Part shown: piece after piece, positions 1-7,511 of the stretch | Numbering within the stretch: the stretch's first letter is position 1 | Layout of the letters: every line of letters begins with the position of its first letter | Assembly (NCBI GenBank): GCA_003343905.1 | Contig: QAKI01000043.1 | Location: forward strand, 204,569-268,568 | Origin: Subdoligranulum variabile | GTDB taxonomy: Bacteria; Bacillota; Clostridia; Oscillospirales; Ruminococcaceae | DNA: 64,000 bases | Direction: 5' to 3' | The notes under the pieces: model-generated | What the model saw: only the letters and a program-made list of their open reading frames with translations | What the model was told of the DNA's origin: nothing | The model's database searches: none | Made by a program: the position numbers and the translations under genes

Positions 1-211
1 TCCCGCTGCCCCCGGTACCGGCGTTCTGGCCGGCGGTCCCGTCCGTGCGGTGCTTGAGTGCGCCGGCATCAAGGACATCCGCGCCAAGAGCCTGCGTTCC
101 AACAACCCCATCAACGTCACTGCTGCCACCTTCGCGGGTCTGTGCGGCCTGACCGACGCCGAGAGCGTCGCGGCCAAGCGCGGCAAGACCGTTGCCGAGA
201 TCCTGGGTTAA
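1..211 (+). CDS. rpsE: 30S ribosomal protein S5, 3' part
   Basis: This is the C-terminal 69 residues of S5, cut by the window start. The reading frame begins at base 2 and ends with TAA at 209-211. The tail carries the S5 signature around PAAPGTGVLAGGPVR, followed by the usual ECAGIKDI and SLRSNNPINV stretches that pack against S8 in the 30S body and help control decoding fidelity. It is the first visible gene of the spc part of the ribosomal operon. rpmD starts 13 bases after its stop, so the two are co-transcribed. The N-terminal double-stranded RNA-binding half lies outside the window. Confidence 0.95.
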   Translation, partial: PAAPGTGVLAGGPVRAVLECAGIKDIRAKSLRSNNPINVTAATFAGLCGLTDAESVAAKRGKTVAEILG

Positions 212-224
212 GGAGGGTACCACA

Positions 225-404
225 ATGGAAAAAGTTACCATTCGTCTCGCCAAGAGCCTGATCGGCCGCGGCAAAGAGCAGATTGCCGTTGCGCACTCCC
301 TGGGGCTGCATCGCCCCGGCGAGGTCACCGAGCAGCCTGACAACGCGGCTACCCAGGGCAAGATCGCCAAGATCTCCCACCTGGTCGTCGTGACCAAGGC
401 GTAA
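225..404 (+). CDS. rpmD: 50S ribosomal protein L30
   Basis: This is a 59-residue protein of normal bacterial L30 length. It opens with MEKVTIRLAKSLIGRGKEQI and has the conserved LGLHRPGE turn seen in L30. The start at 225 is chosen because AAGGAGGGT lies just upstream; an upstream in-frame codon would add 11 residues that L30 does not have. It sits between rpsE and rplO in the standard order and would be translated from the same message. Confidence 0.96.
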   Translation: MEKVTIRLAKSLIGRGKEQIAVAHSLGLHRPGEVTEQPDNAATQGKIAKISHLVVVTKA

Positions 405-422
405 CGCAAGGAGGTGCAAAGC

Positions 423-860
423 ATGAAACTTCATGAACTGAACGCGCCCGCTGGTGCCCGCAAGGCCGTGACCCGCAAGGGCCGCGGCGCCGGTTCCGGC
501 AACGGCAAGACCGCCGGCTTCGGCCACAAGGGTCAGAAAGCCCGCTCCGGCGTCAAGAAGGCCGGCTTCGAAGGCGGCCAGATGCCCCTGCAGCGCCGTC
601 TGCCCAAGCGCGGTTTCAACAACATTTTCGCCACGAAATATGTTACCATCAAGGTGTCTGACCTCGAAAAGTTCGAGGCCGGCGCTACGGTCGATGCCGA
701 GGCCCTGCTGAAGGCCGGCATCATCTCCAAGACGCTGGACGGCGTCAAGGTGCTGGGCAATGGCGAGCTGACCAAGGCTGTCAACGTCAAGGTCGCTGCG
801 TACACTGCCTCCGCCAAAGAAAAAATCGAGAAAGCAGGCGGGAAGGCTGAGGTGATGTAA
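423..860 (+). CDS. rplO: 50S ribosomal protein L15
   Basis: This 145-residue protein begins MKLHELNAPAGARK and has the Gly/Arg/Lys-rich N-terminal extension (RKGRGAGSGNGKTAGFGHKG) that threads into 23S rRNA, followed by the globular C-terminal domain. The start follows AAGGAGGTGC at 409-418. secY begins 2 bases past the stop, the usual tight coupling of rplO and secY. Confidence 0.97.
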   Translation: MKLHELNAPAGARKAVTRKGRGAGSGNGKTAGFGHKGQKARSGVKKAGFEGGQMPLQRRLPKRGFNNIFATKYVTIKVSDLEKFEAGATVDAEALLKAGIISKTLDGVKVLGNGELTKAVNVKVAAYTASAKEKIEKAGGKAEVM

Positions 861-861
861 G

Positions 862-2166
862 GTGTTTGAAACCTTCCGGAAAGCCTGGAAGATCGACGAT
901 CTCCGCAAACGGCTCCTGTTCACCTTGCTGATCCTCGTCCTGTTCCGTCTGGGCTGCGCGATTCCGGTGCCCTACATCACGCCGGATGCGCTGTCCTCCA
1001 TGTTTGCGGGCGGCACCGGCGATATGCTGGAGTACCTGAACATGATGTCCGGCGGCGCGCTGAGCGAATGCACGATCTTTGCGCTGGGCGTACAGCCGTA
1101 CATCAACGCAAGCATTATCATGCAGCTGCTGACGGTAGCGATCCCCTACCTGGAAAATCTTGCCAAGGAAGGGGAGGAAGGCCAGCGCAAGATCCGCCGC
1201 ATCACCAGCTATGTGGGTGCGGGTATCGGCCTGGTCCTGTCCATCGGCTACTACTTCATCATCCGCAACATGAACGCCCTCTCTCATACCGAGGGCCTGC
1301 CCGGTATCTTCAGTGCTGTGGTCATCATCCTGGCGTTCACCGCCGGTTCGCAGCTCTGCACCTGGATGGGCAGCCAGATCGACTCCAAGGGCATTGGCAA
1401 CGGCGTTTCGCTGCTGATCTTTGCCGGTATCGTGTCGCGCTGGTCCTCTATCAGCAGTGCGGTGACCAACATCATCGGCCGTGCGCAGAACGGTGAACCC
1501 CAGTTCTACGCCTTCCTGCCGGCGCTGGTGGTGCTGGCCCTGGCAGCGGTGATCTTCGTGGTCATCCTGACCAACGCGGAACGCCGCATCCCGGTCCAGT
1601 ACGCCAAGCGCGTCGTGGGCCGCAAGATGTACGGCGGCCAGGCCAGCTACATCCCCATCAAGGTCAACATGACCGGCGTTATGCCGATCATCTTCGCCTC
1701 GACGCTGTGCAGCCTGCCGGGTCTGATCTTCCGTTTCATCAATCTGGACGCGACGGAGCATCCGTATCTGTATACGTTCTTCAGCGTGTTCAACTACAAC
1801 AGTCTTCTGTACCTCATCGTTTATGTGCTGCTGATCGTCGCGTTCAACTACTTCTATGTGGCGATCCAGTATAATCCCGTGGATATCGCCAACCAGCTTC
1901 GCAAGAACAACGGTACGATCCCCGGTATCCGCCCCGGCAAGCCCACCAGTGATTTCATCACCAAGACCCTGTCCAAGATCACCCTGATCGGCGCGATCTT
2001 CCTGGCCATCGTCGCGGGCCTGCCCATCATCCTCGGCAACGTCACCGGCACCTCCATCCAGTTGGGTGGTACGAGCCTGTTGATCGTCGTAGGCGTGGCG
2101 TTGGAGACCGGCCGTTCGCTGGAAGGCTATATGACGGCCCGTTTCCACAAAGGGTTCCTGGAATAA
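862..2166 (+). CDS. secY: Protein translocase subunit SecY
   Basis: A 434-residue integral membrane protein, the channel-forming subunit of the Sec translocon that exports unfolded preproteins and inserts membrane proteins with SecE/SecG and SecA. About ten hydrophobic segments are visible. Family marks include the N-terminal LRKRLLFTLLILVLFRLGC, the QPYINASIIMQLLTVAIP plug region and the cytoplasmic loop ERRIPVQYAKR. Translation starts at GTG (862), two bases after the rplO stop, with the ribosome binding site GAGGTGATG inside the end of rplO. It has the normal place in the operon, before adk. Confidence 0.97.
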   Translation: MFETFRKAWKIDDLRKRLLFTLLILVLFRLGCAIPVPYITPDALSSMFAGGTGDMLEYLNMMSGGALSECTIFALGVQPYINASIIMQLLTVAIPYLENLAKEGEEGQRKIRRITSYVGAGIGLVLSIGYYFIIRNMNALSHTEGLPGIFSAVVIILAFTAGSQLCTWMGSQIDSKGIGNGVSLLIFAGIVSRWSSISSAVTNIIGRAQNGEPQFYAFLPALVVLALAAVIFVVILTNAERRIPVQYAKRVVGRKMYGGQASYIPIKVNMTGVMPIIFASTLCSLPGLIFRFINLDATEHPYLYTFFSVFNYNSLLYLIVYVLLIVAFNYFYVAIQYNPVDIANQLRKNNGTIPGIRPGKPTSDFITKTLSKITLIGAIFLAIVAGLPIILGNVTGTSIQLGGTSLLIVVGVALETGRSLEGYMTARFHKGFLE

Positions 2167-2181
2167 GAAAGGGAATGTGCG

Positions 2182-2814
2182 ATGAAAATGATCCTTTTGG
2201 GCGCCCCTGGCGCCGGTAAGGGTACGCAGGCAGAGATCCTCTGCGACAAACTGGGTATCCCCACTATTTCGACCGGTAATATTTTGCGTGCGGCCGTCAA
2301 GGAAGGCACGCCGATGGGCCAAAAGGCAAAGAGCTTTATGGACGCGGGCGCTCTGGTGCCGGACGACGTGATCGTCGGTATCGTGAAAGAGCGTCTGGCG
2401 CAGCCCGATTGCGCGAAAGGGTTCATCCTCGACGGTATGCCGCGCACCATCGCCCAGGGCGAGGCCCTGGAGCAGATGGGGGTGGAGATCGACAAGGTCA
2501 TCAACCTGATCGTATCCGATGAAGCCATCCTCCAGCGGATGTCCGGGCGCCGCGTCTGTGCCAAGTGCGGTGCAAGCTATCATATCATCAACAAACCCAG
2601 CGCCAAAGAGGGCGTGTGCGACCGCTGCGGCGGGGAGCTCGTCATCCGCAAGGATGATGAGCCCGCCACCGTGCTGGAACGGCTGAAGGCTTATCACGAG
2701 CAGACCGAACCGCTGGTAGACTTTTACCGCAAGCGCGGCAAGCTCGTCGAGGTGCCCGACAAGGGTTCCGTCGAGGCCACCACTGCGTTCCTTCTCAAGC
2801 TTTTGGAGGCTTAA
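2182..2814 (+). CDS. adk: Adenylate kinase
   Basis: A 210-residue cytosolic kinase catalysing ATP + AMP = 2 ADP. The P-loop GAPGAGKGTQ lies at residues 7-16, the AMP-binding part includes TGNILRAAV and DGMPRTIAQ, and the LID carries a zinc-binding Cys set (CAKCGASYHI ... CDRCGG), typical of Gram-positive long-form Adk. It lies 15 bases after secY and 7 bases before map, the usual clostridial order. Confidence 0.97.
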   Translation: MKMILLGAPGAGKGTQAEILCDKLGIPTISTGNILRAAVKEGTPMGQKAKSFMDAGALVPDDVIVGIVKERLAQPDCAKGFILDGMPRTIAQGEALEQMGVEIDKVINLIVSDEAILQRMSGRRVCAKCGASYHIINKPSAKEGVCDRCGGELVIRKDDEPATVLERLKAYHEQTEPLVDFYRKRGKLVEVPDKGSVEATTAFLLKLLEA

Positions 2815-2821
2815 TTCATCC

Positions 2822-3595
2822 ATGATCCAAATCAAGAATGCCGCAGAACTGGACAAGATGCGTAAGGCGTGCGCGATCAGCGCAGCCGCGCTGAAAGCCG
2901 GCGGCGAAGCGATCGAACCGGGGATCACCACGGCGGAGATCGACAAAATCATCTATGACTTTATCGTGCGCCACGGTGCAAGACCCAACTTCCTGCACCT
3001 GTACGGCTTCCCGGCAACGGCGTGCATCAGCGTGAACGACACGGTCATTCACGGCATCCCCAACCACCAGCAGCAGATCCGGCCCGGTGACATCGTTTCG
3101 ATCGACACCGGCTGCAAGATCGACGGCTTCAACGGCGACAATGCCTGCACCTACGGCTGCGGCAAACTCGACCTGGAAGCCCAGCGCCTGCTGGATGTGA
3201 CGCGGGAGAGCCTGCACCGCGGCATCGAGATGGCCCGGGGCGGCAACCGCATCGGGGACATCAGCCATGCGGTGCAGAGCTACGTGGAAGAGAACGGCTT
3301 CTCGGTCGTCCGCAGCTTCGTCGGCCACGGCGTCGGCAAGGAACTGCACGAGGACCCCGAAGTCCCCAACTACGGCAACCCCGGTCGGGGCCCGCGGCTG
3401 GTGCCGGGTATGTGCATCGCGGTGGAACCCATGGTTTGCCAGTATAAGTACGCGGTAAAGACATTAAAGGACGGTTGGACAGTCAAAACCTGCGACGGCG
3501 GCCTGGCGGCTCACTTTGAGCATACGCTGGCCATCACCGCGGCAGGGGCTGAGGTCCTGACCCAAGGCTGGGAGGAACCCGGATGGACTTTGTAA
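2822..3595 (+). CDS. map: Methionine aminopeptidase, type I
   Basis: A 257-residue type I enzyme that removes the initiator Met from nascent proteins. The pita-bread metal ligands are visible: His in LHLYGFP, the Asp pair in SIDTGCKIDGFNGDNA, His in GHGVGKELHEDP, and the Glu residues in CIAVEPM and FEHTLAI. There is no N-terminal SH3-binding zinc motif, so it is the short type Ia form. Its 3' end overlaps the start of the KOW protein by 13 bases, implying translational coupling. Confidence 0.97.
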   Translation: MIQIKNAAELDKMRKACAISAAALKAGGEAIEPGITTAEIDKIIYDFIVRHGARPNFLHLYGFPATACISVNDTVIHGIPNHQQQIRPGDIVSIDTGCKIDGFNGDNACTYGCGKLDLEAQRLLDVTRESLHRGIEMARGGNRIGDISHAVQSYVEENGFSVVRSFVGHGVGKELHEDPEVPNYGNPGRGPRLVPGMCIAVEPMVCQYKYAVKTLKDGWTVKTCDGGLAAHFEHTLAITAAGAEVLTQGWEEPGWTL

Positions 3596-3834
3596 AAGGT
3601 CAGTTGGTACGCTCCAAGGCCGGGCGGGACAAGGACCGCACGTTGGCCGTTCTGGCGGTGGAGGGCCCCATGCTCTGGCTGGCGGACGGTTCCCTGCGCA
3701 AAATAGGGGACCCGAAGCGCAAAAAGGCCCGGCATGTGGCGCCCACGGCCACTGTTTTAGCAAACGAGCTTCTGGAAAGCGATCAATTACTCAGGGATGC
3801 CATCGCCGCCTACGAGGCGGACTGTGCAAACTGA
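3583..3834 (+). CDS. KOW-domain RNA-binding protein
   Basis: A small basic protein of 83 residues starting MDFVKGQLVRSKAGRDKDR, which is the KOW motif (G-x-hydrophobic-V-x-S-x-x-G-x-D). It belongs to the L14e/L6e/L27e-like KOW family often found between map and infA in Clostridia. It overlaps the map stop by 13 bases. An RNA or ribosome-associated role is inferred from the KOW fold and the operon position; no exact function is established. A conserved KKARHVAPTA segment follows the KOW strand region. Confidence 0.85.
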   Translation: MDFVKGQLVRSKAGRDKDRTLAVLAVEGPMLWLADGSLRKIGDPKRKKARHVAPTATVLANELLESDQLLRDAIAAYEADCAN

Positions 3835-3860
3835 CGGAACCCTTCAAGGAGGCAATCAGC

Positions 3861-4097
3861 TTGTCTAAAGAAGATGTCATTGAAGTAGAAGGTATCGTAC
3901 GGGAGGCCATGCCCAACACCGTTTTCAAGGTCGAGCTGCTCAACAAAGAGGGCAAGCCCAACGGCCACAGTGTTCTGGCACATATTTCCGGTAAGCTGCG
4001 GACGAACTTCATCCGCATTTTGCCCGGCGACAAAGTCACGATGGAAATGTCGCCCTACGACCTGACCAAGGCCCGGATCACCTGGCGTTCCAAGTAA
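3861..4097 (+). CDS. infA: Translation initiation factor IF-1
   Basis: A 78-residue OB-fold protein that binds the 30S A site during initiation. It starts with TTG at 3861 (MSKEDVIEVEGIVREAMPNT), preceded by AAGGAGGCAATCAGC. IF-1 is usually about 72 residues; the extra length comes from an insertion in the loop reading LLNKEGKPNGHSV where most bacteria have a shorter LENGH-type loop. The C-terminal strand SPYDLTKARITWR is canonical. Position after map and before rpmJ is standard. Confidence 0.95.
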   Translation: MSKEDVIEVEGIVREAMPNTVFKVELLNKEGKPNGHSVLAHISGKLRTNFIRILPGDKVTMEMSPYDLTKARITWRSK

Positions 4098-4137
4098 AAC
4101 TGGCAGCGCCTTGTGTTTTGAAAAGGAGGTTAACATC

Positions 4138-4251
4138 ATGAAGGTAAAACCTTCCGTGAAACCCATTTGCGAGAAGTGCAAGGTCATCAAGCGCAAAGGT
4201 CGCGTGATGGTCATCTGCGCCAATCCGAAGCATAAGCAGCGTCAGGGCTAA
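4138..4251 (+). CDS. rpmJ: 50S ribosomal protein L36
   Basis: A short gene of 37 codons (MKVKPSVKPICEKCKVIKRK, ending KHKQRQG). It is the zinc-binding (C+) form: the Cys pair CEKC is followed by a further Cys in VICANPKH and a His. AAAAGGAGGT lies 8 bases before the ATG. It sits between infA and rpsM as in nearly all Firmicutes. It is too short to be caught by most ORF length cut-offs. Confidence 0.96.
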   Translation: MKVKPSVKPICEKCKVIKRKGRVMVICANPKHKQRQG

Positions 4252-4364
4252 AGGTCTGCGGTCATTCCGCAGAAACCGTACCCAAAACGCTTGGGGGCCA
4301 AGTGCGTAGATTCCCGGCGCAGGCCCCGACACAGGACATGGGATGTTATTTATGGAGGTGCTTT

Positions 4365-4736
4365 ATGGCACGTATTGCTGGTGTTGATCTGCCTCGCGAG
4401 AAGCGGATCGAGGTTGGTCTGACTTATGTTTACGGTATTGGTCAGTCCACTGCCGACGAAATTCTCGCCGGGACCGGAATTAACCCTGATACCCGCGTCA
4501 AGGACCTGACTTCTGACGAAGAAGCCAAGATCCGTGACTACATCGACAAAAACAACATCATGGTAGAAGGCGACCTGCGCCGCAACGTCGCGCTTGACAT
4601 CAAGCGGCTGACCGAGATCCAGTGCTACCGTGGTGTGCGCCATCGCAAGGGCCTTCCCTGCCGCGGCCAGCGCACCAAGACCAATGCGCGTACCTGCAAA
4701 GGTCCCAAGCGCACTGTCGCGAACAAAAAGAAGTAA
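4365..4736 (+). CDS. rpsM: 30S ribosomal protein S13
   Basis: A 123-residue S13 starting MARIAGVDLPREKRIEVGL, with the helix-two-turn-helix region IGQSTADEILAGTGI and the basic C-terminal tail (RGVRHRKGLPCRGQRTKTNA) that contacts P-site tRNA. The start at 4365 follows TGGAGGTG; an upstream in-frame codon would add 21 non-homologous residues. The 113-base gap after rpmJ holds a GC-rich imperfect hairpin but no clear terminator. Confidence 0.97.
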   Translation: MARIAGVDLPREKRIEVGLTYVYGIGQSTADEILAGTGINPDTRVKDLTSDEEAKIRDYIDKNNIMVEGDLRRNVALDIKRLTEIQCYRGVRHRKGLPCRGQRTKTNARTCKGPKRTVANKKK

Positions 4737-4750
4737 GGAGGAACTGAGAC

Positions 4751-5155
4751 ATGGCTGCTAACAAAGCTACTGCGGCAAAATCCCGCACGAAGAAAAGAGA
4801 GCGCAAGAATATCAGCGCCGGTGCTGCTCACATCCAGAGCACGTTCAATAACACCATCGTGACCATCACCGACACCCAGGGCAACACCGTTTCCTGGTGC
4901 AGCACGGGCGCGCTGAACTTCCGCGGCTCCCGCAAGAGCACCCCTTACGCCGCCCAGAGCGCCGCTGAGGTCGCCGCCAAGGCCGCCATCGAGCATGGCA
5001 TGAAGACTGTTGAAGTCTACGTCAAGGGCCCCGGTTCCGGCCGCGAAAGCGCCATCCGCGCCCTGCAGGCAACCGGTCTGGAAGTCACCATGATCCGTGA
5101 TGTGACCCCCATTCCGCACAATGGCTGCCGCCCGCCCAAACGCCGCCGCGTTTGA
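4751..5155 (+). CDS. rpsK: 30S ribosomal protein S11
   Basis: A 134-residue S11 of the 30S platform. The conserved core runs from AHIQSTFNNTIVTITDTQGN through GLEVTMIRDVTPIPHNGCRP to the C-terminal PPKRRRV. The Lys/Arg-rich N-terminus (AANKATAAKSRTKKRERK) is a few residues longer than in E. coli, as in other Clostridia. It lies 14 bases downstream of rpsM, with AAGGAGGAACTGAG before the start. Confidence 0.97.
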   Translation: MAANKATAAKSRTKKRERKNISAGAAHIQSTFNNTIVTITDTQGNTVSWCSTGALNFRGSRKSTPYAAQSAAEVAAKAAIEHGMKTVEVYVKGPGSGRESAIRALQATGLEVTMIRDVTPIPHNGCRPPKRRRV

Positions 5156-5175
5156 TTGAAAGGAGAATTTGAGTT

Positions 5176-5778
5176 ATGGCTAAGAATACCCAACCGATCG
5201 CCAAGCGCTGCCGTGCTCTCGGCATTTCTCCTGCTGTTATGGGTTATGGCAAGAAGACCACCAACCGTAACCCCGGCGGCCAGATGAGAAAGAAGAAGAG
5301 CGAGTACGCCACCCAGCTCAACGAGAAGCAGAAGGTCAAGTTCGTGTACGGCATCCTGGAGAACCAGTTCCATACCTACTACGAAAAGGCCACCCGTATG
5401 CCGGGCCAGACCGGTGTGAACCTGCTGGTCCTGGTTGAGCGCCGTCTGGACAACGTCGTGTACCGTCTGGGCTTTGCCAAGACCCGCCGCGACGCCCGCC
5501 AGCTGGTTTCCCACAACCATTTCACCGTCAATGGCAAGCGTGTCAACATCCCCTCCTACCAGGTCAAGCCGGGTGATGTGATCGAAGTCATCGAATCCAG
5601 CCGTTCCTCCGTCAAGTTCAGCAAGCTGCTGGGCGAGGACGCTCCCGTCGTGCTGCTGCCCTCCTGGCTGGAGCGCGATAAGAACGCTCTGAAGGGCACC
5701 GTCGTCAAGATGCCCGTGCGCGAGGACATCGATGTGCCCATCGCTGAGCACCTCATCGTCGAGTTGTACTCCAAGTAA
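5176..5778 (+). CDS. rpsD: 30S ribosomal protein S4
   Basis: A 200-residue S4, the primary 16S rRNA-binding protein that nucleates 30S assembly. The N-terminal segment (KRCRALGISPAVMGYGKK) has only one Cys, so this is the zinc-free (C-) form. The S4 RNA-binding fold is visible around RRLDNVVYRLGFAKTRRDAR and VNGKRVNIPSYQV. In Firmicutes S4 is often encoded apart from the alpha operon; here it keeps the rpsK-rpsD-rpoA order. AAAGGAG precedes the ATG. Confidence 0.96.
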   Translation: MAKNTQPIAKRCRALGISPAVMGYGKKTTNRNPGGQMRKKKSEYATQLNEKQKVKFVYGILENQFHTYYEKATRMPGQTGVNLLVLVERRLDNVVYRLGFAKTRRDARQLVSHNHFTVNGKRVNIPSYQVKPGDVIEVIESSRSSVKFSKLLGEDAPVVLLPSWLERDKNALKGTVVKMPVREDIDVPIAEHLIVELYSK

Positions 5779-5853
5779 TCCCCTTAGTTTACTGCTACGA
5801 TTTTTTCAACATGGCTGGCACCTGCGTGTGCCAGTGAAACAAGGAGGGTTTTT

Positions 5854-6813
5854 ATGATGGAGATCGAACGCCCCAAGATCGAAACGGCAAACCTTTCCCC
5901 GGACGGCCGCTACGGCAAATTCGTCGTAGAGCCCCTGGAGCGCGGTTTCGGTACGACTTTGGGCAACAGCTTGCGTCGTGTGCTTCTGTCCTCTCTGCCC
6001 GGTGTGGCTGTCACCAGCGTCAAGATCGACGGCGTGGTGCATGAGTTTTCCACCATCGAGGGCGTGCGGGAGGACGTGACCGAAATCGTCCTGAACCTCA
6101 AAGGCATTGCCGCCAAGATCTACGGCGACGGCCCCAAGACCGTCCGCGTTGAGGCGGTCGGCCCCTGCGAGCTCATCGCCGGTTCCATCAAGGGCGGCGA
6201 CGACCTGGAAATCCTCAACCCTGAATGGCATATCGCCACTCTGGGCGAGGGCGCCAAGCTGGTCATGGAGCTCACCTTCGACAAGGGCCGCGGCTATGTT
6301 CCCGCAGAACGCAACAAGCTGGCGCTGGTGGAGAAGAACGACATCAGCACCCTGCCGGTAGACAGCATCTATACCCCCGTGCTCAAGGCCAACTATACGG
6401 TGGATCACACCCGCGTAGGCCAGATCACCGACTATGACAAGCTCATCATCGAGGTCTGGACCGACGGCACCTGCAATGCGCAGGAAGCCCTGAGCCTGGC
6501 GGCCCGCGTGCTGACCGAGCACCTGAACCTGTTTGTCAACCTCTGCGACGAAACTGGCGAGACCGAGATCATGGTCGATAACGGCGACCAGGGCCGCGAG
6601 AAGGCGCTGGAGATGACGATTGAAGAGCTGGATCTGAGCGTCCGTTCCTTCAACTGCCTCAAGCGCGCCGGCATCAACACGGTCGGCGACCTCCTCAACA
6701 AGAGCGAAGACGAGATGATGAAGGTCCGCAATCTGGGCCGCAAGAGCCTGGAAGAGGTCATGGCCAAGCTGGACAGCCTTGGTTTCTCTCTGACCAAGGA
6801 CGATGAAAACTAA
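5854..6813 (+). CDS. rpoA: RNA polymerase alpha subunit
   Basis: A 319-residue alpha subunit. The N-terminal dimerisation domain has the family signature EPLERGFGTTLGNSLRRVLL; the C-terminal domain (from about residue 245) carries the helix-hairpin-helix region LDLSVRSFNCLKRAGINTV and LRNLGRKSLEEV-type residues (here VRNLGRKSLEEV), which contact UP elements and activators. AAGGAGGGTTTTT precedes two adjacent ATGs at 5854 and 5857; either could be used. Confidence 0.97.
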   Translation: MMEIERPKIETANLSPDGRYGKFVVEPLERGFGTTLGNSLRRVLLSSLPGVAVTSVKIDGVVHEFSTIEGVREDVTEIVLNLKGIAAKIYGDGPKTVRVEAVGPCELIAGSIKGGDDLEILNPEWHIATLGEGAKLVMELTFDKGRGYVPAERNKLALVEKNDISTLPVDSIYTPVLKANYTVDHTRVGQITDYDKLIIEVWTDGTCNAQEALSLAARVLTEHLNLFVNLCDETGETEIMVDNGDQGREKALEMTIEELDLSVRSFNCLKRAGINTVGDLLNKSEDEMMKVRNLGRKSLEEVMAKLDSLGFSLTKDDEN

Positions 6814-6857
6814 CCCCCCGCGACACGCGGATACCAAATAGTAAGGAGTGAAACGGA

Positions 6858-7199
6858 ATGCCCGGTACCAGAAAACTCGGTCGTCCCACCGACAGCCGCA
6901 ACGCTATGCTGCGCGCGATGGTGACCTACCTGTTTGAGAACGGCAAGATCGAGACCACCGTTACCCGCGCTAAGGAAGTTCGTTCCATGGCGGAGAAGAT
7001 GGTCACCCTTGGTAAGCAGGAGGACCTGCACGCGAAGCGTCAGATCTTCTCCTACATCACCAAGGAGGATGTCGCCAAGAAGGTCATCGATGAGTACGGC
7101 CCCAAGTATGCTGACCGCACCGGCGGCTATACCCGCATCTACAAGATCGGTCCCCGCCGCGGCGATGCTGCCGAAATGGCTATCATCGAGCTGGTCTGA
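6858..7199 (+). CDS. rplQ: 50S ribosomal protein L17
   Basis: A 113-residue L17, starting MPGTRKLGRPTDSRNAMLRA, with the conserved RAKEVRSMAEKMVTLGK helix and the C-terminal TRIYKIGPRRGDAAEMAIIEL. It is the last gene of the operon: a strong intrinsic terminator follows within 20 bases. Confidence 0.97.
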   Translation: MPGTRKLGRPTDSRNAMLRAMVTYLFENGKIETTVTRAKEVRSMAEKMVTLGKQEDLHAKRQIFSYITKEDVAKKVIDEYGPKYADRTGGYTRIYKIGPRRGDAAEMAIIELV

Positions 7200-7213
7200 T
7201 CCCAAGCAAAATG

Positions 7214-7246
7214 AACGGCGCCTGCCCCACGGCAGGCGCCGTTTTT
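7214..7246 (+). terminator. Intrinsic terminator of the ribosomal operon
   Basis: A perfect 10-bp GC stem (GGCGCCTGCC at 7217-7226 with GGCAGGCGCC at 7231-7240), extended by C-G and A-T pairs, with loop CCAC and a run of five T. It lies 15 bases after the rplQ stop and closes the ribosomal operon. Confidence 0.92.
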
Positions 7247-7412
7247 GCATGCCTGCGGGCTGGTAGGGGGATAATCGTCCCTGCAAGAAGCGTGCCGTTC
7301 CGGCAAATGAAAATTTTTTGTAAAATCCGACATAATTCGCACAAGAGGGTCGAAGTATTCATATTCAAAATGCAGAAAATGTGAAAATGCGCCGGAAAGT
7401 TGCGCCACAGGG

Positions 7413-7441
7413 CTGATTTTATGCAGCCGCTGTGTTACAAT
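7413..7441 (+). promoter_or_regulatory. Candidate promoter of the PRPP synthetase gene
   Basis: An extended -10 element (TG at 7433-7434, one base, then TACAAT at 7436-7441) with a weak -35 (CTGATT at 7413-7418) 17 bases upstream. The gap 7247-7511 separates the ribosomal terminator from the gene at 7512 and shows no other coding signal. Confidence 0.45.
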
Positions 7442-7511
7442 ACTTATAAATGGGGCCGTGCGCCCCTGATGGAGAGAACAAATTTGTGATGGAAGTAAGG
7501 AGCAAACACGT

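Noticed and set aside
787..2952. A 721-codon open frame on the minus strand opposite secY and adk
   Set aside because: It is antisense to well-supported genes; the long frame is caused by high GC and third-position bias, and no domain or RBS is seen.
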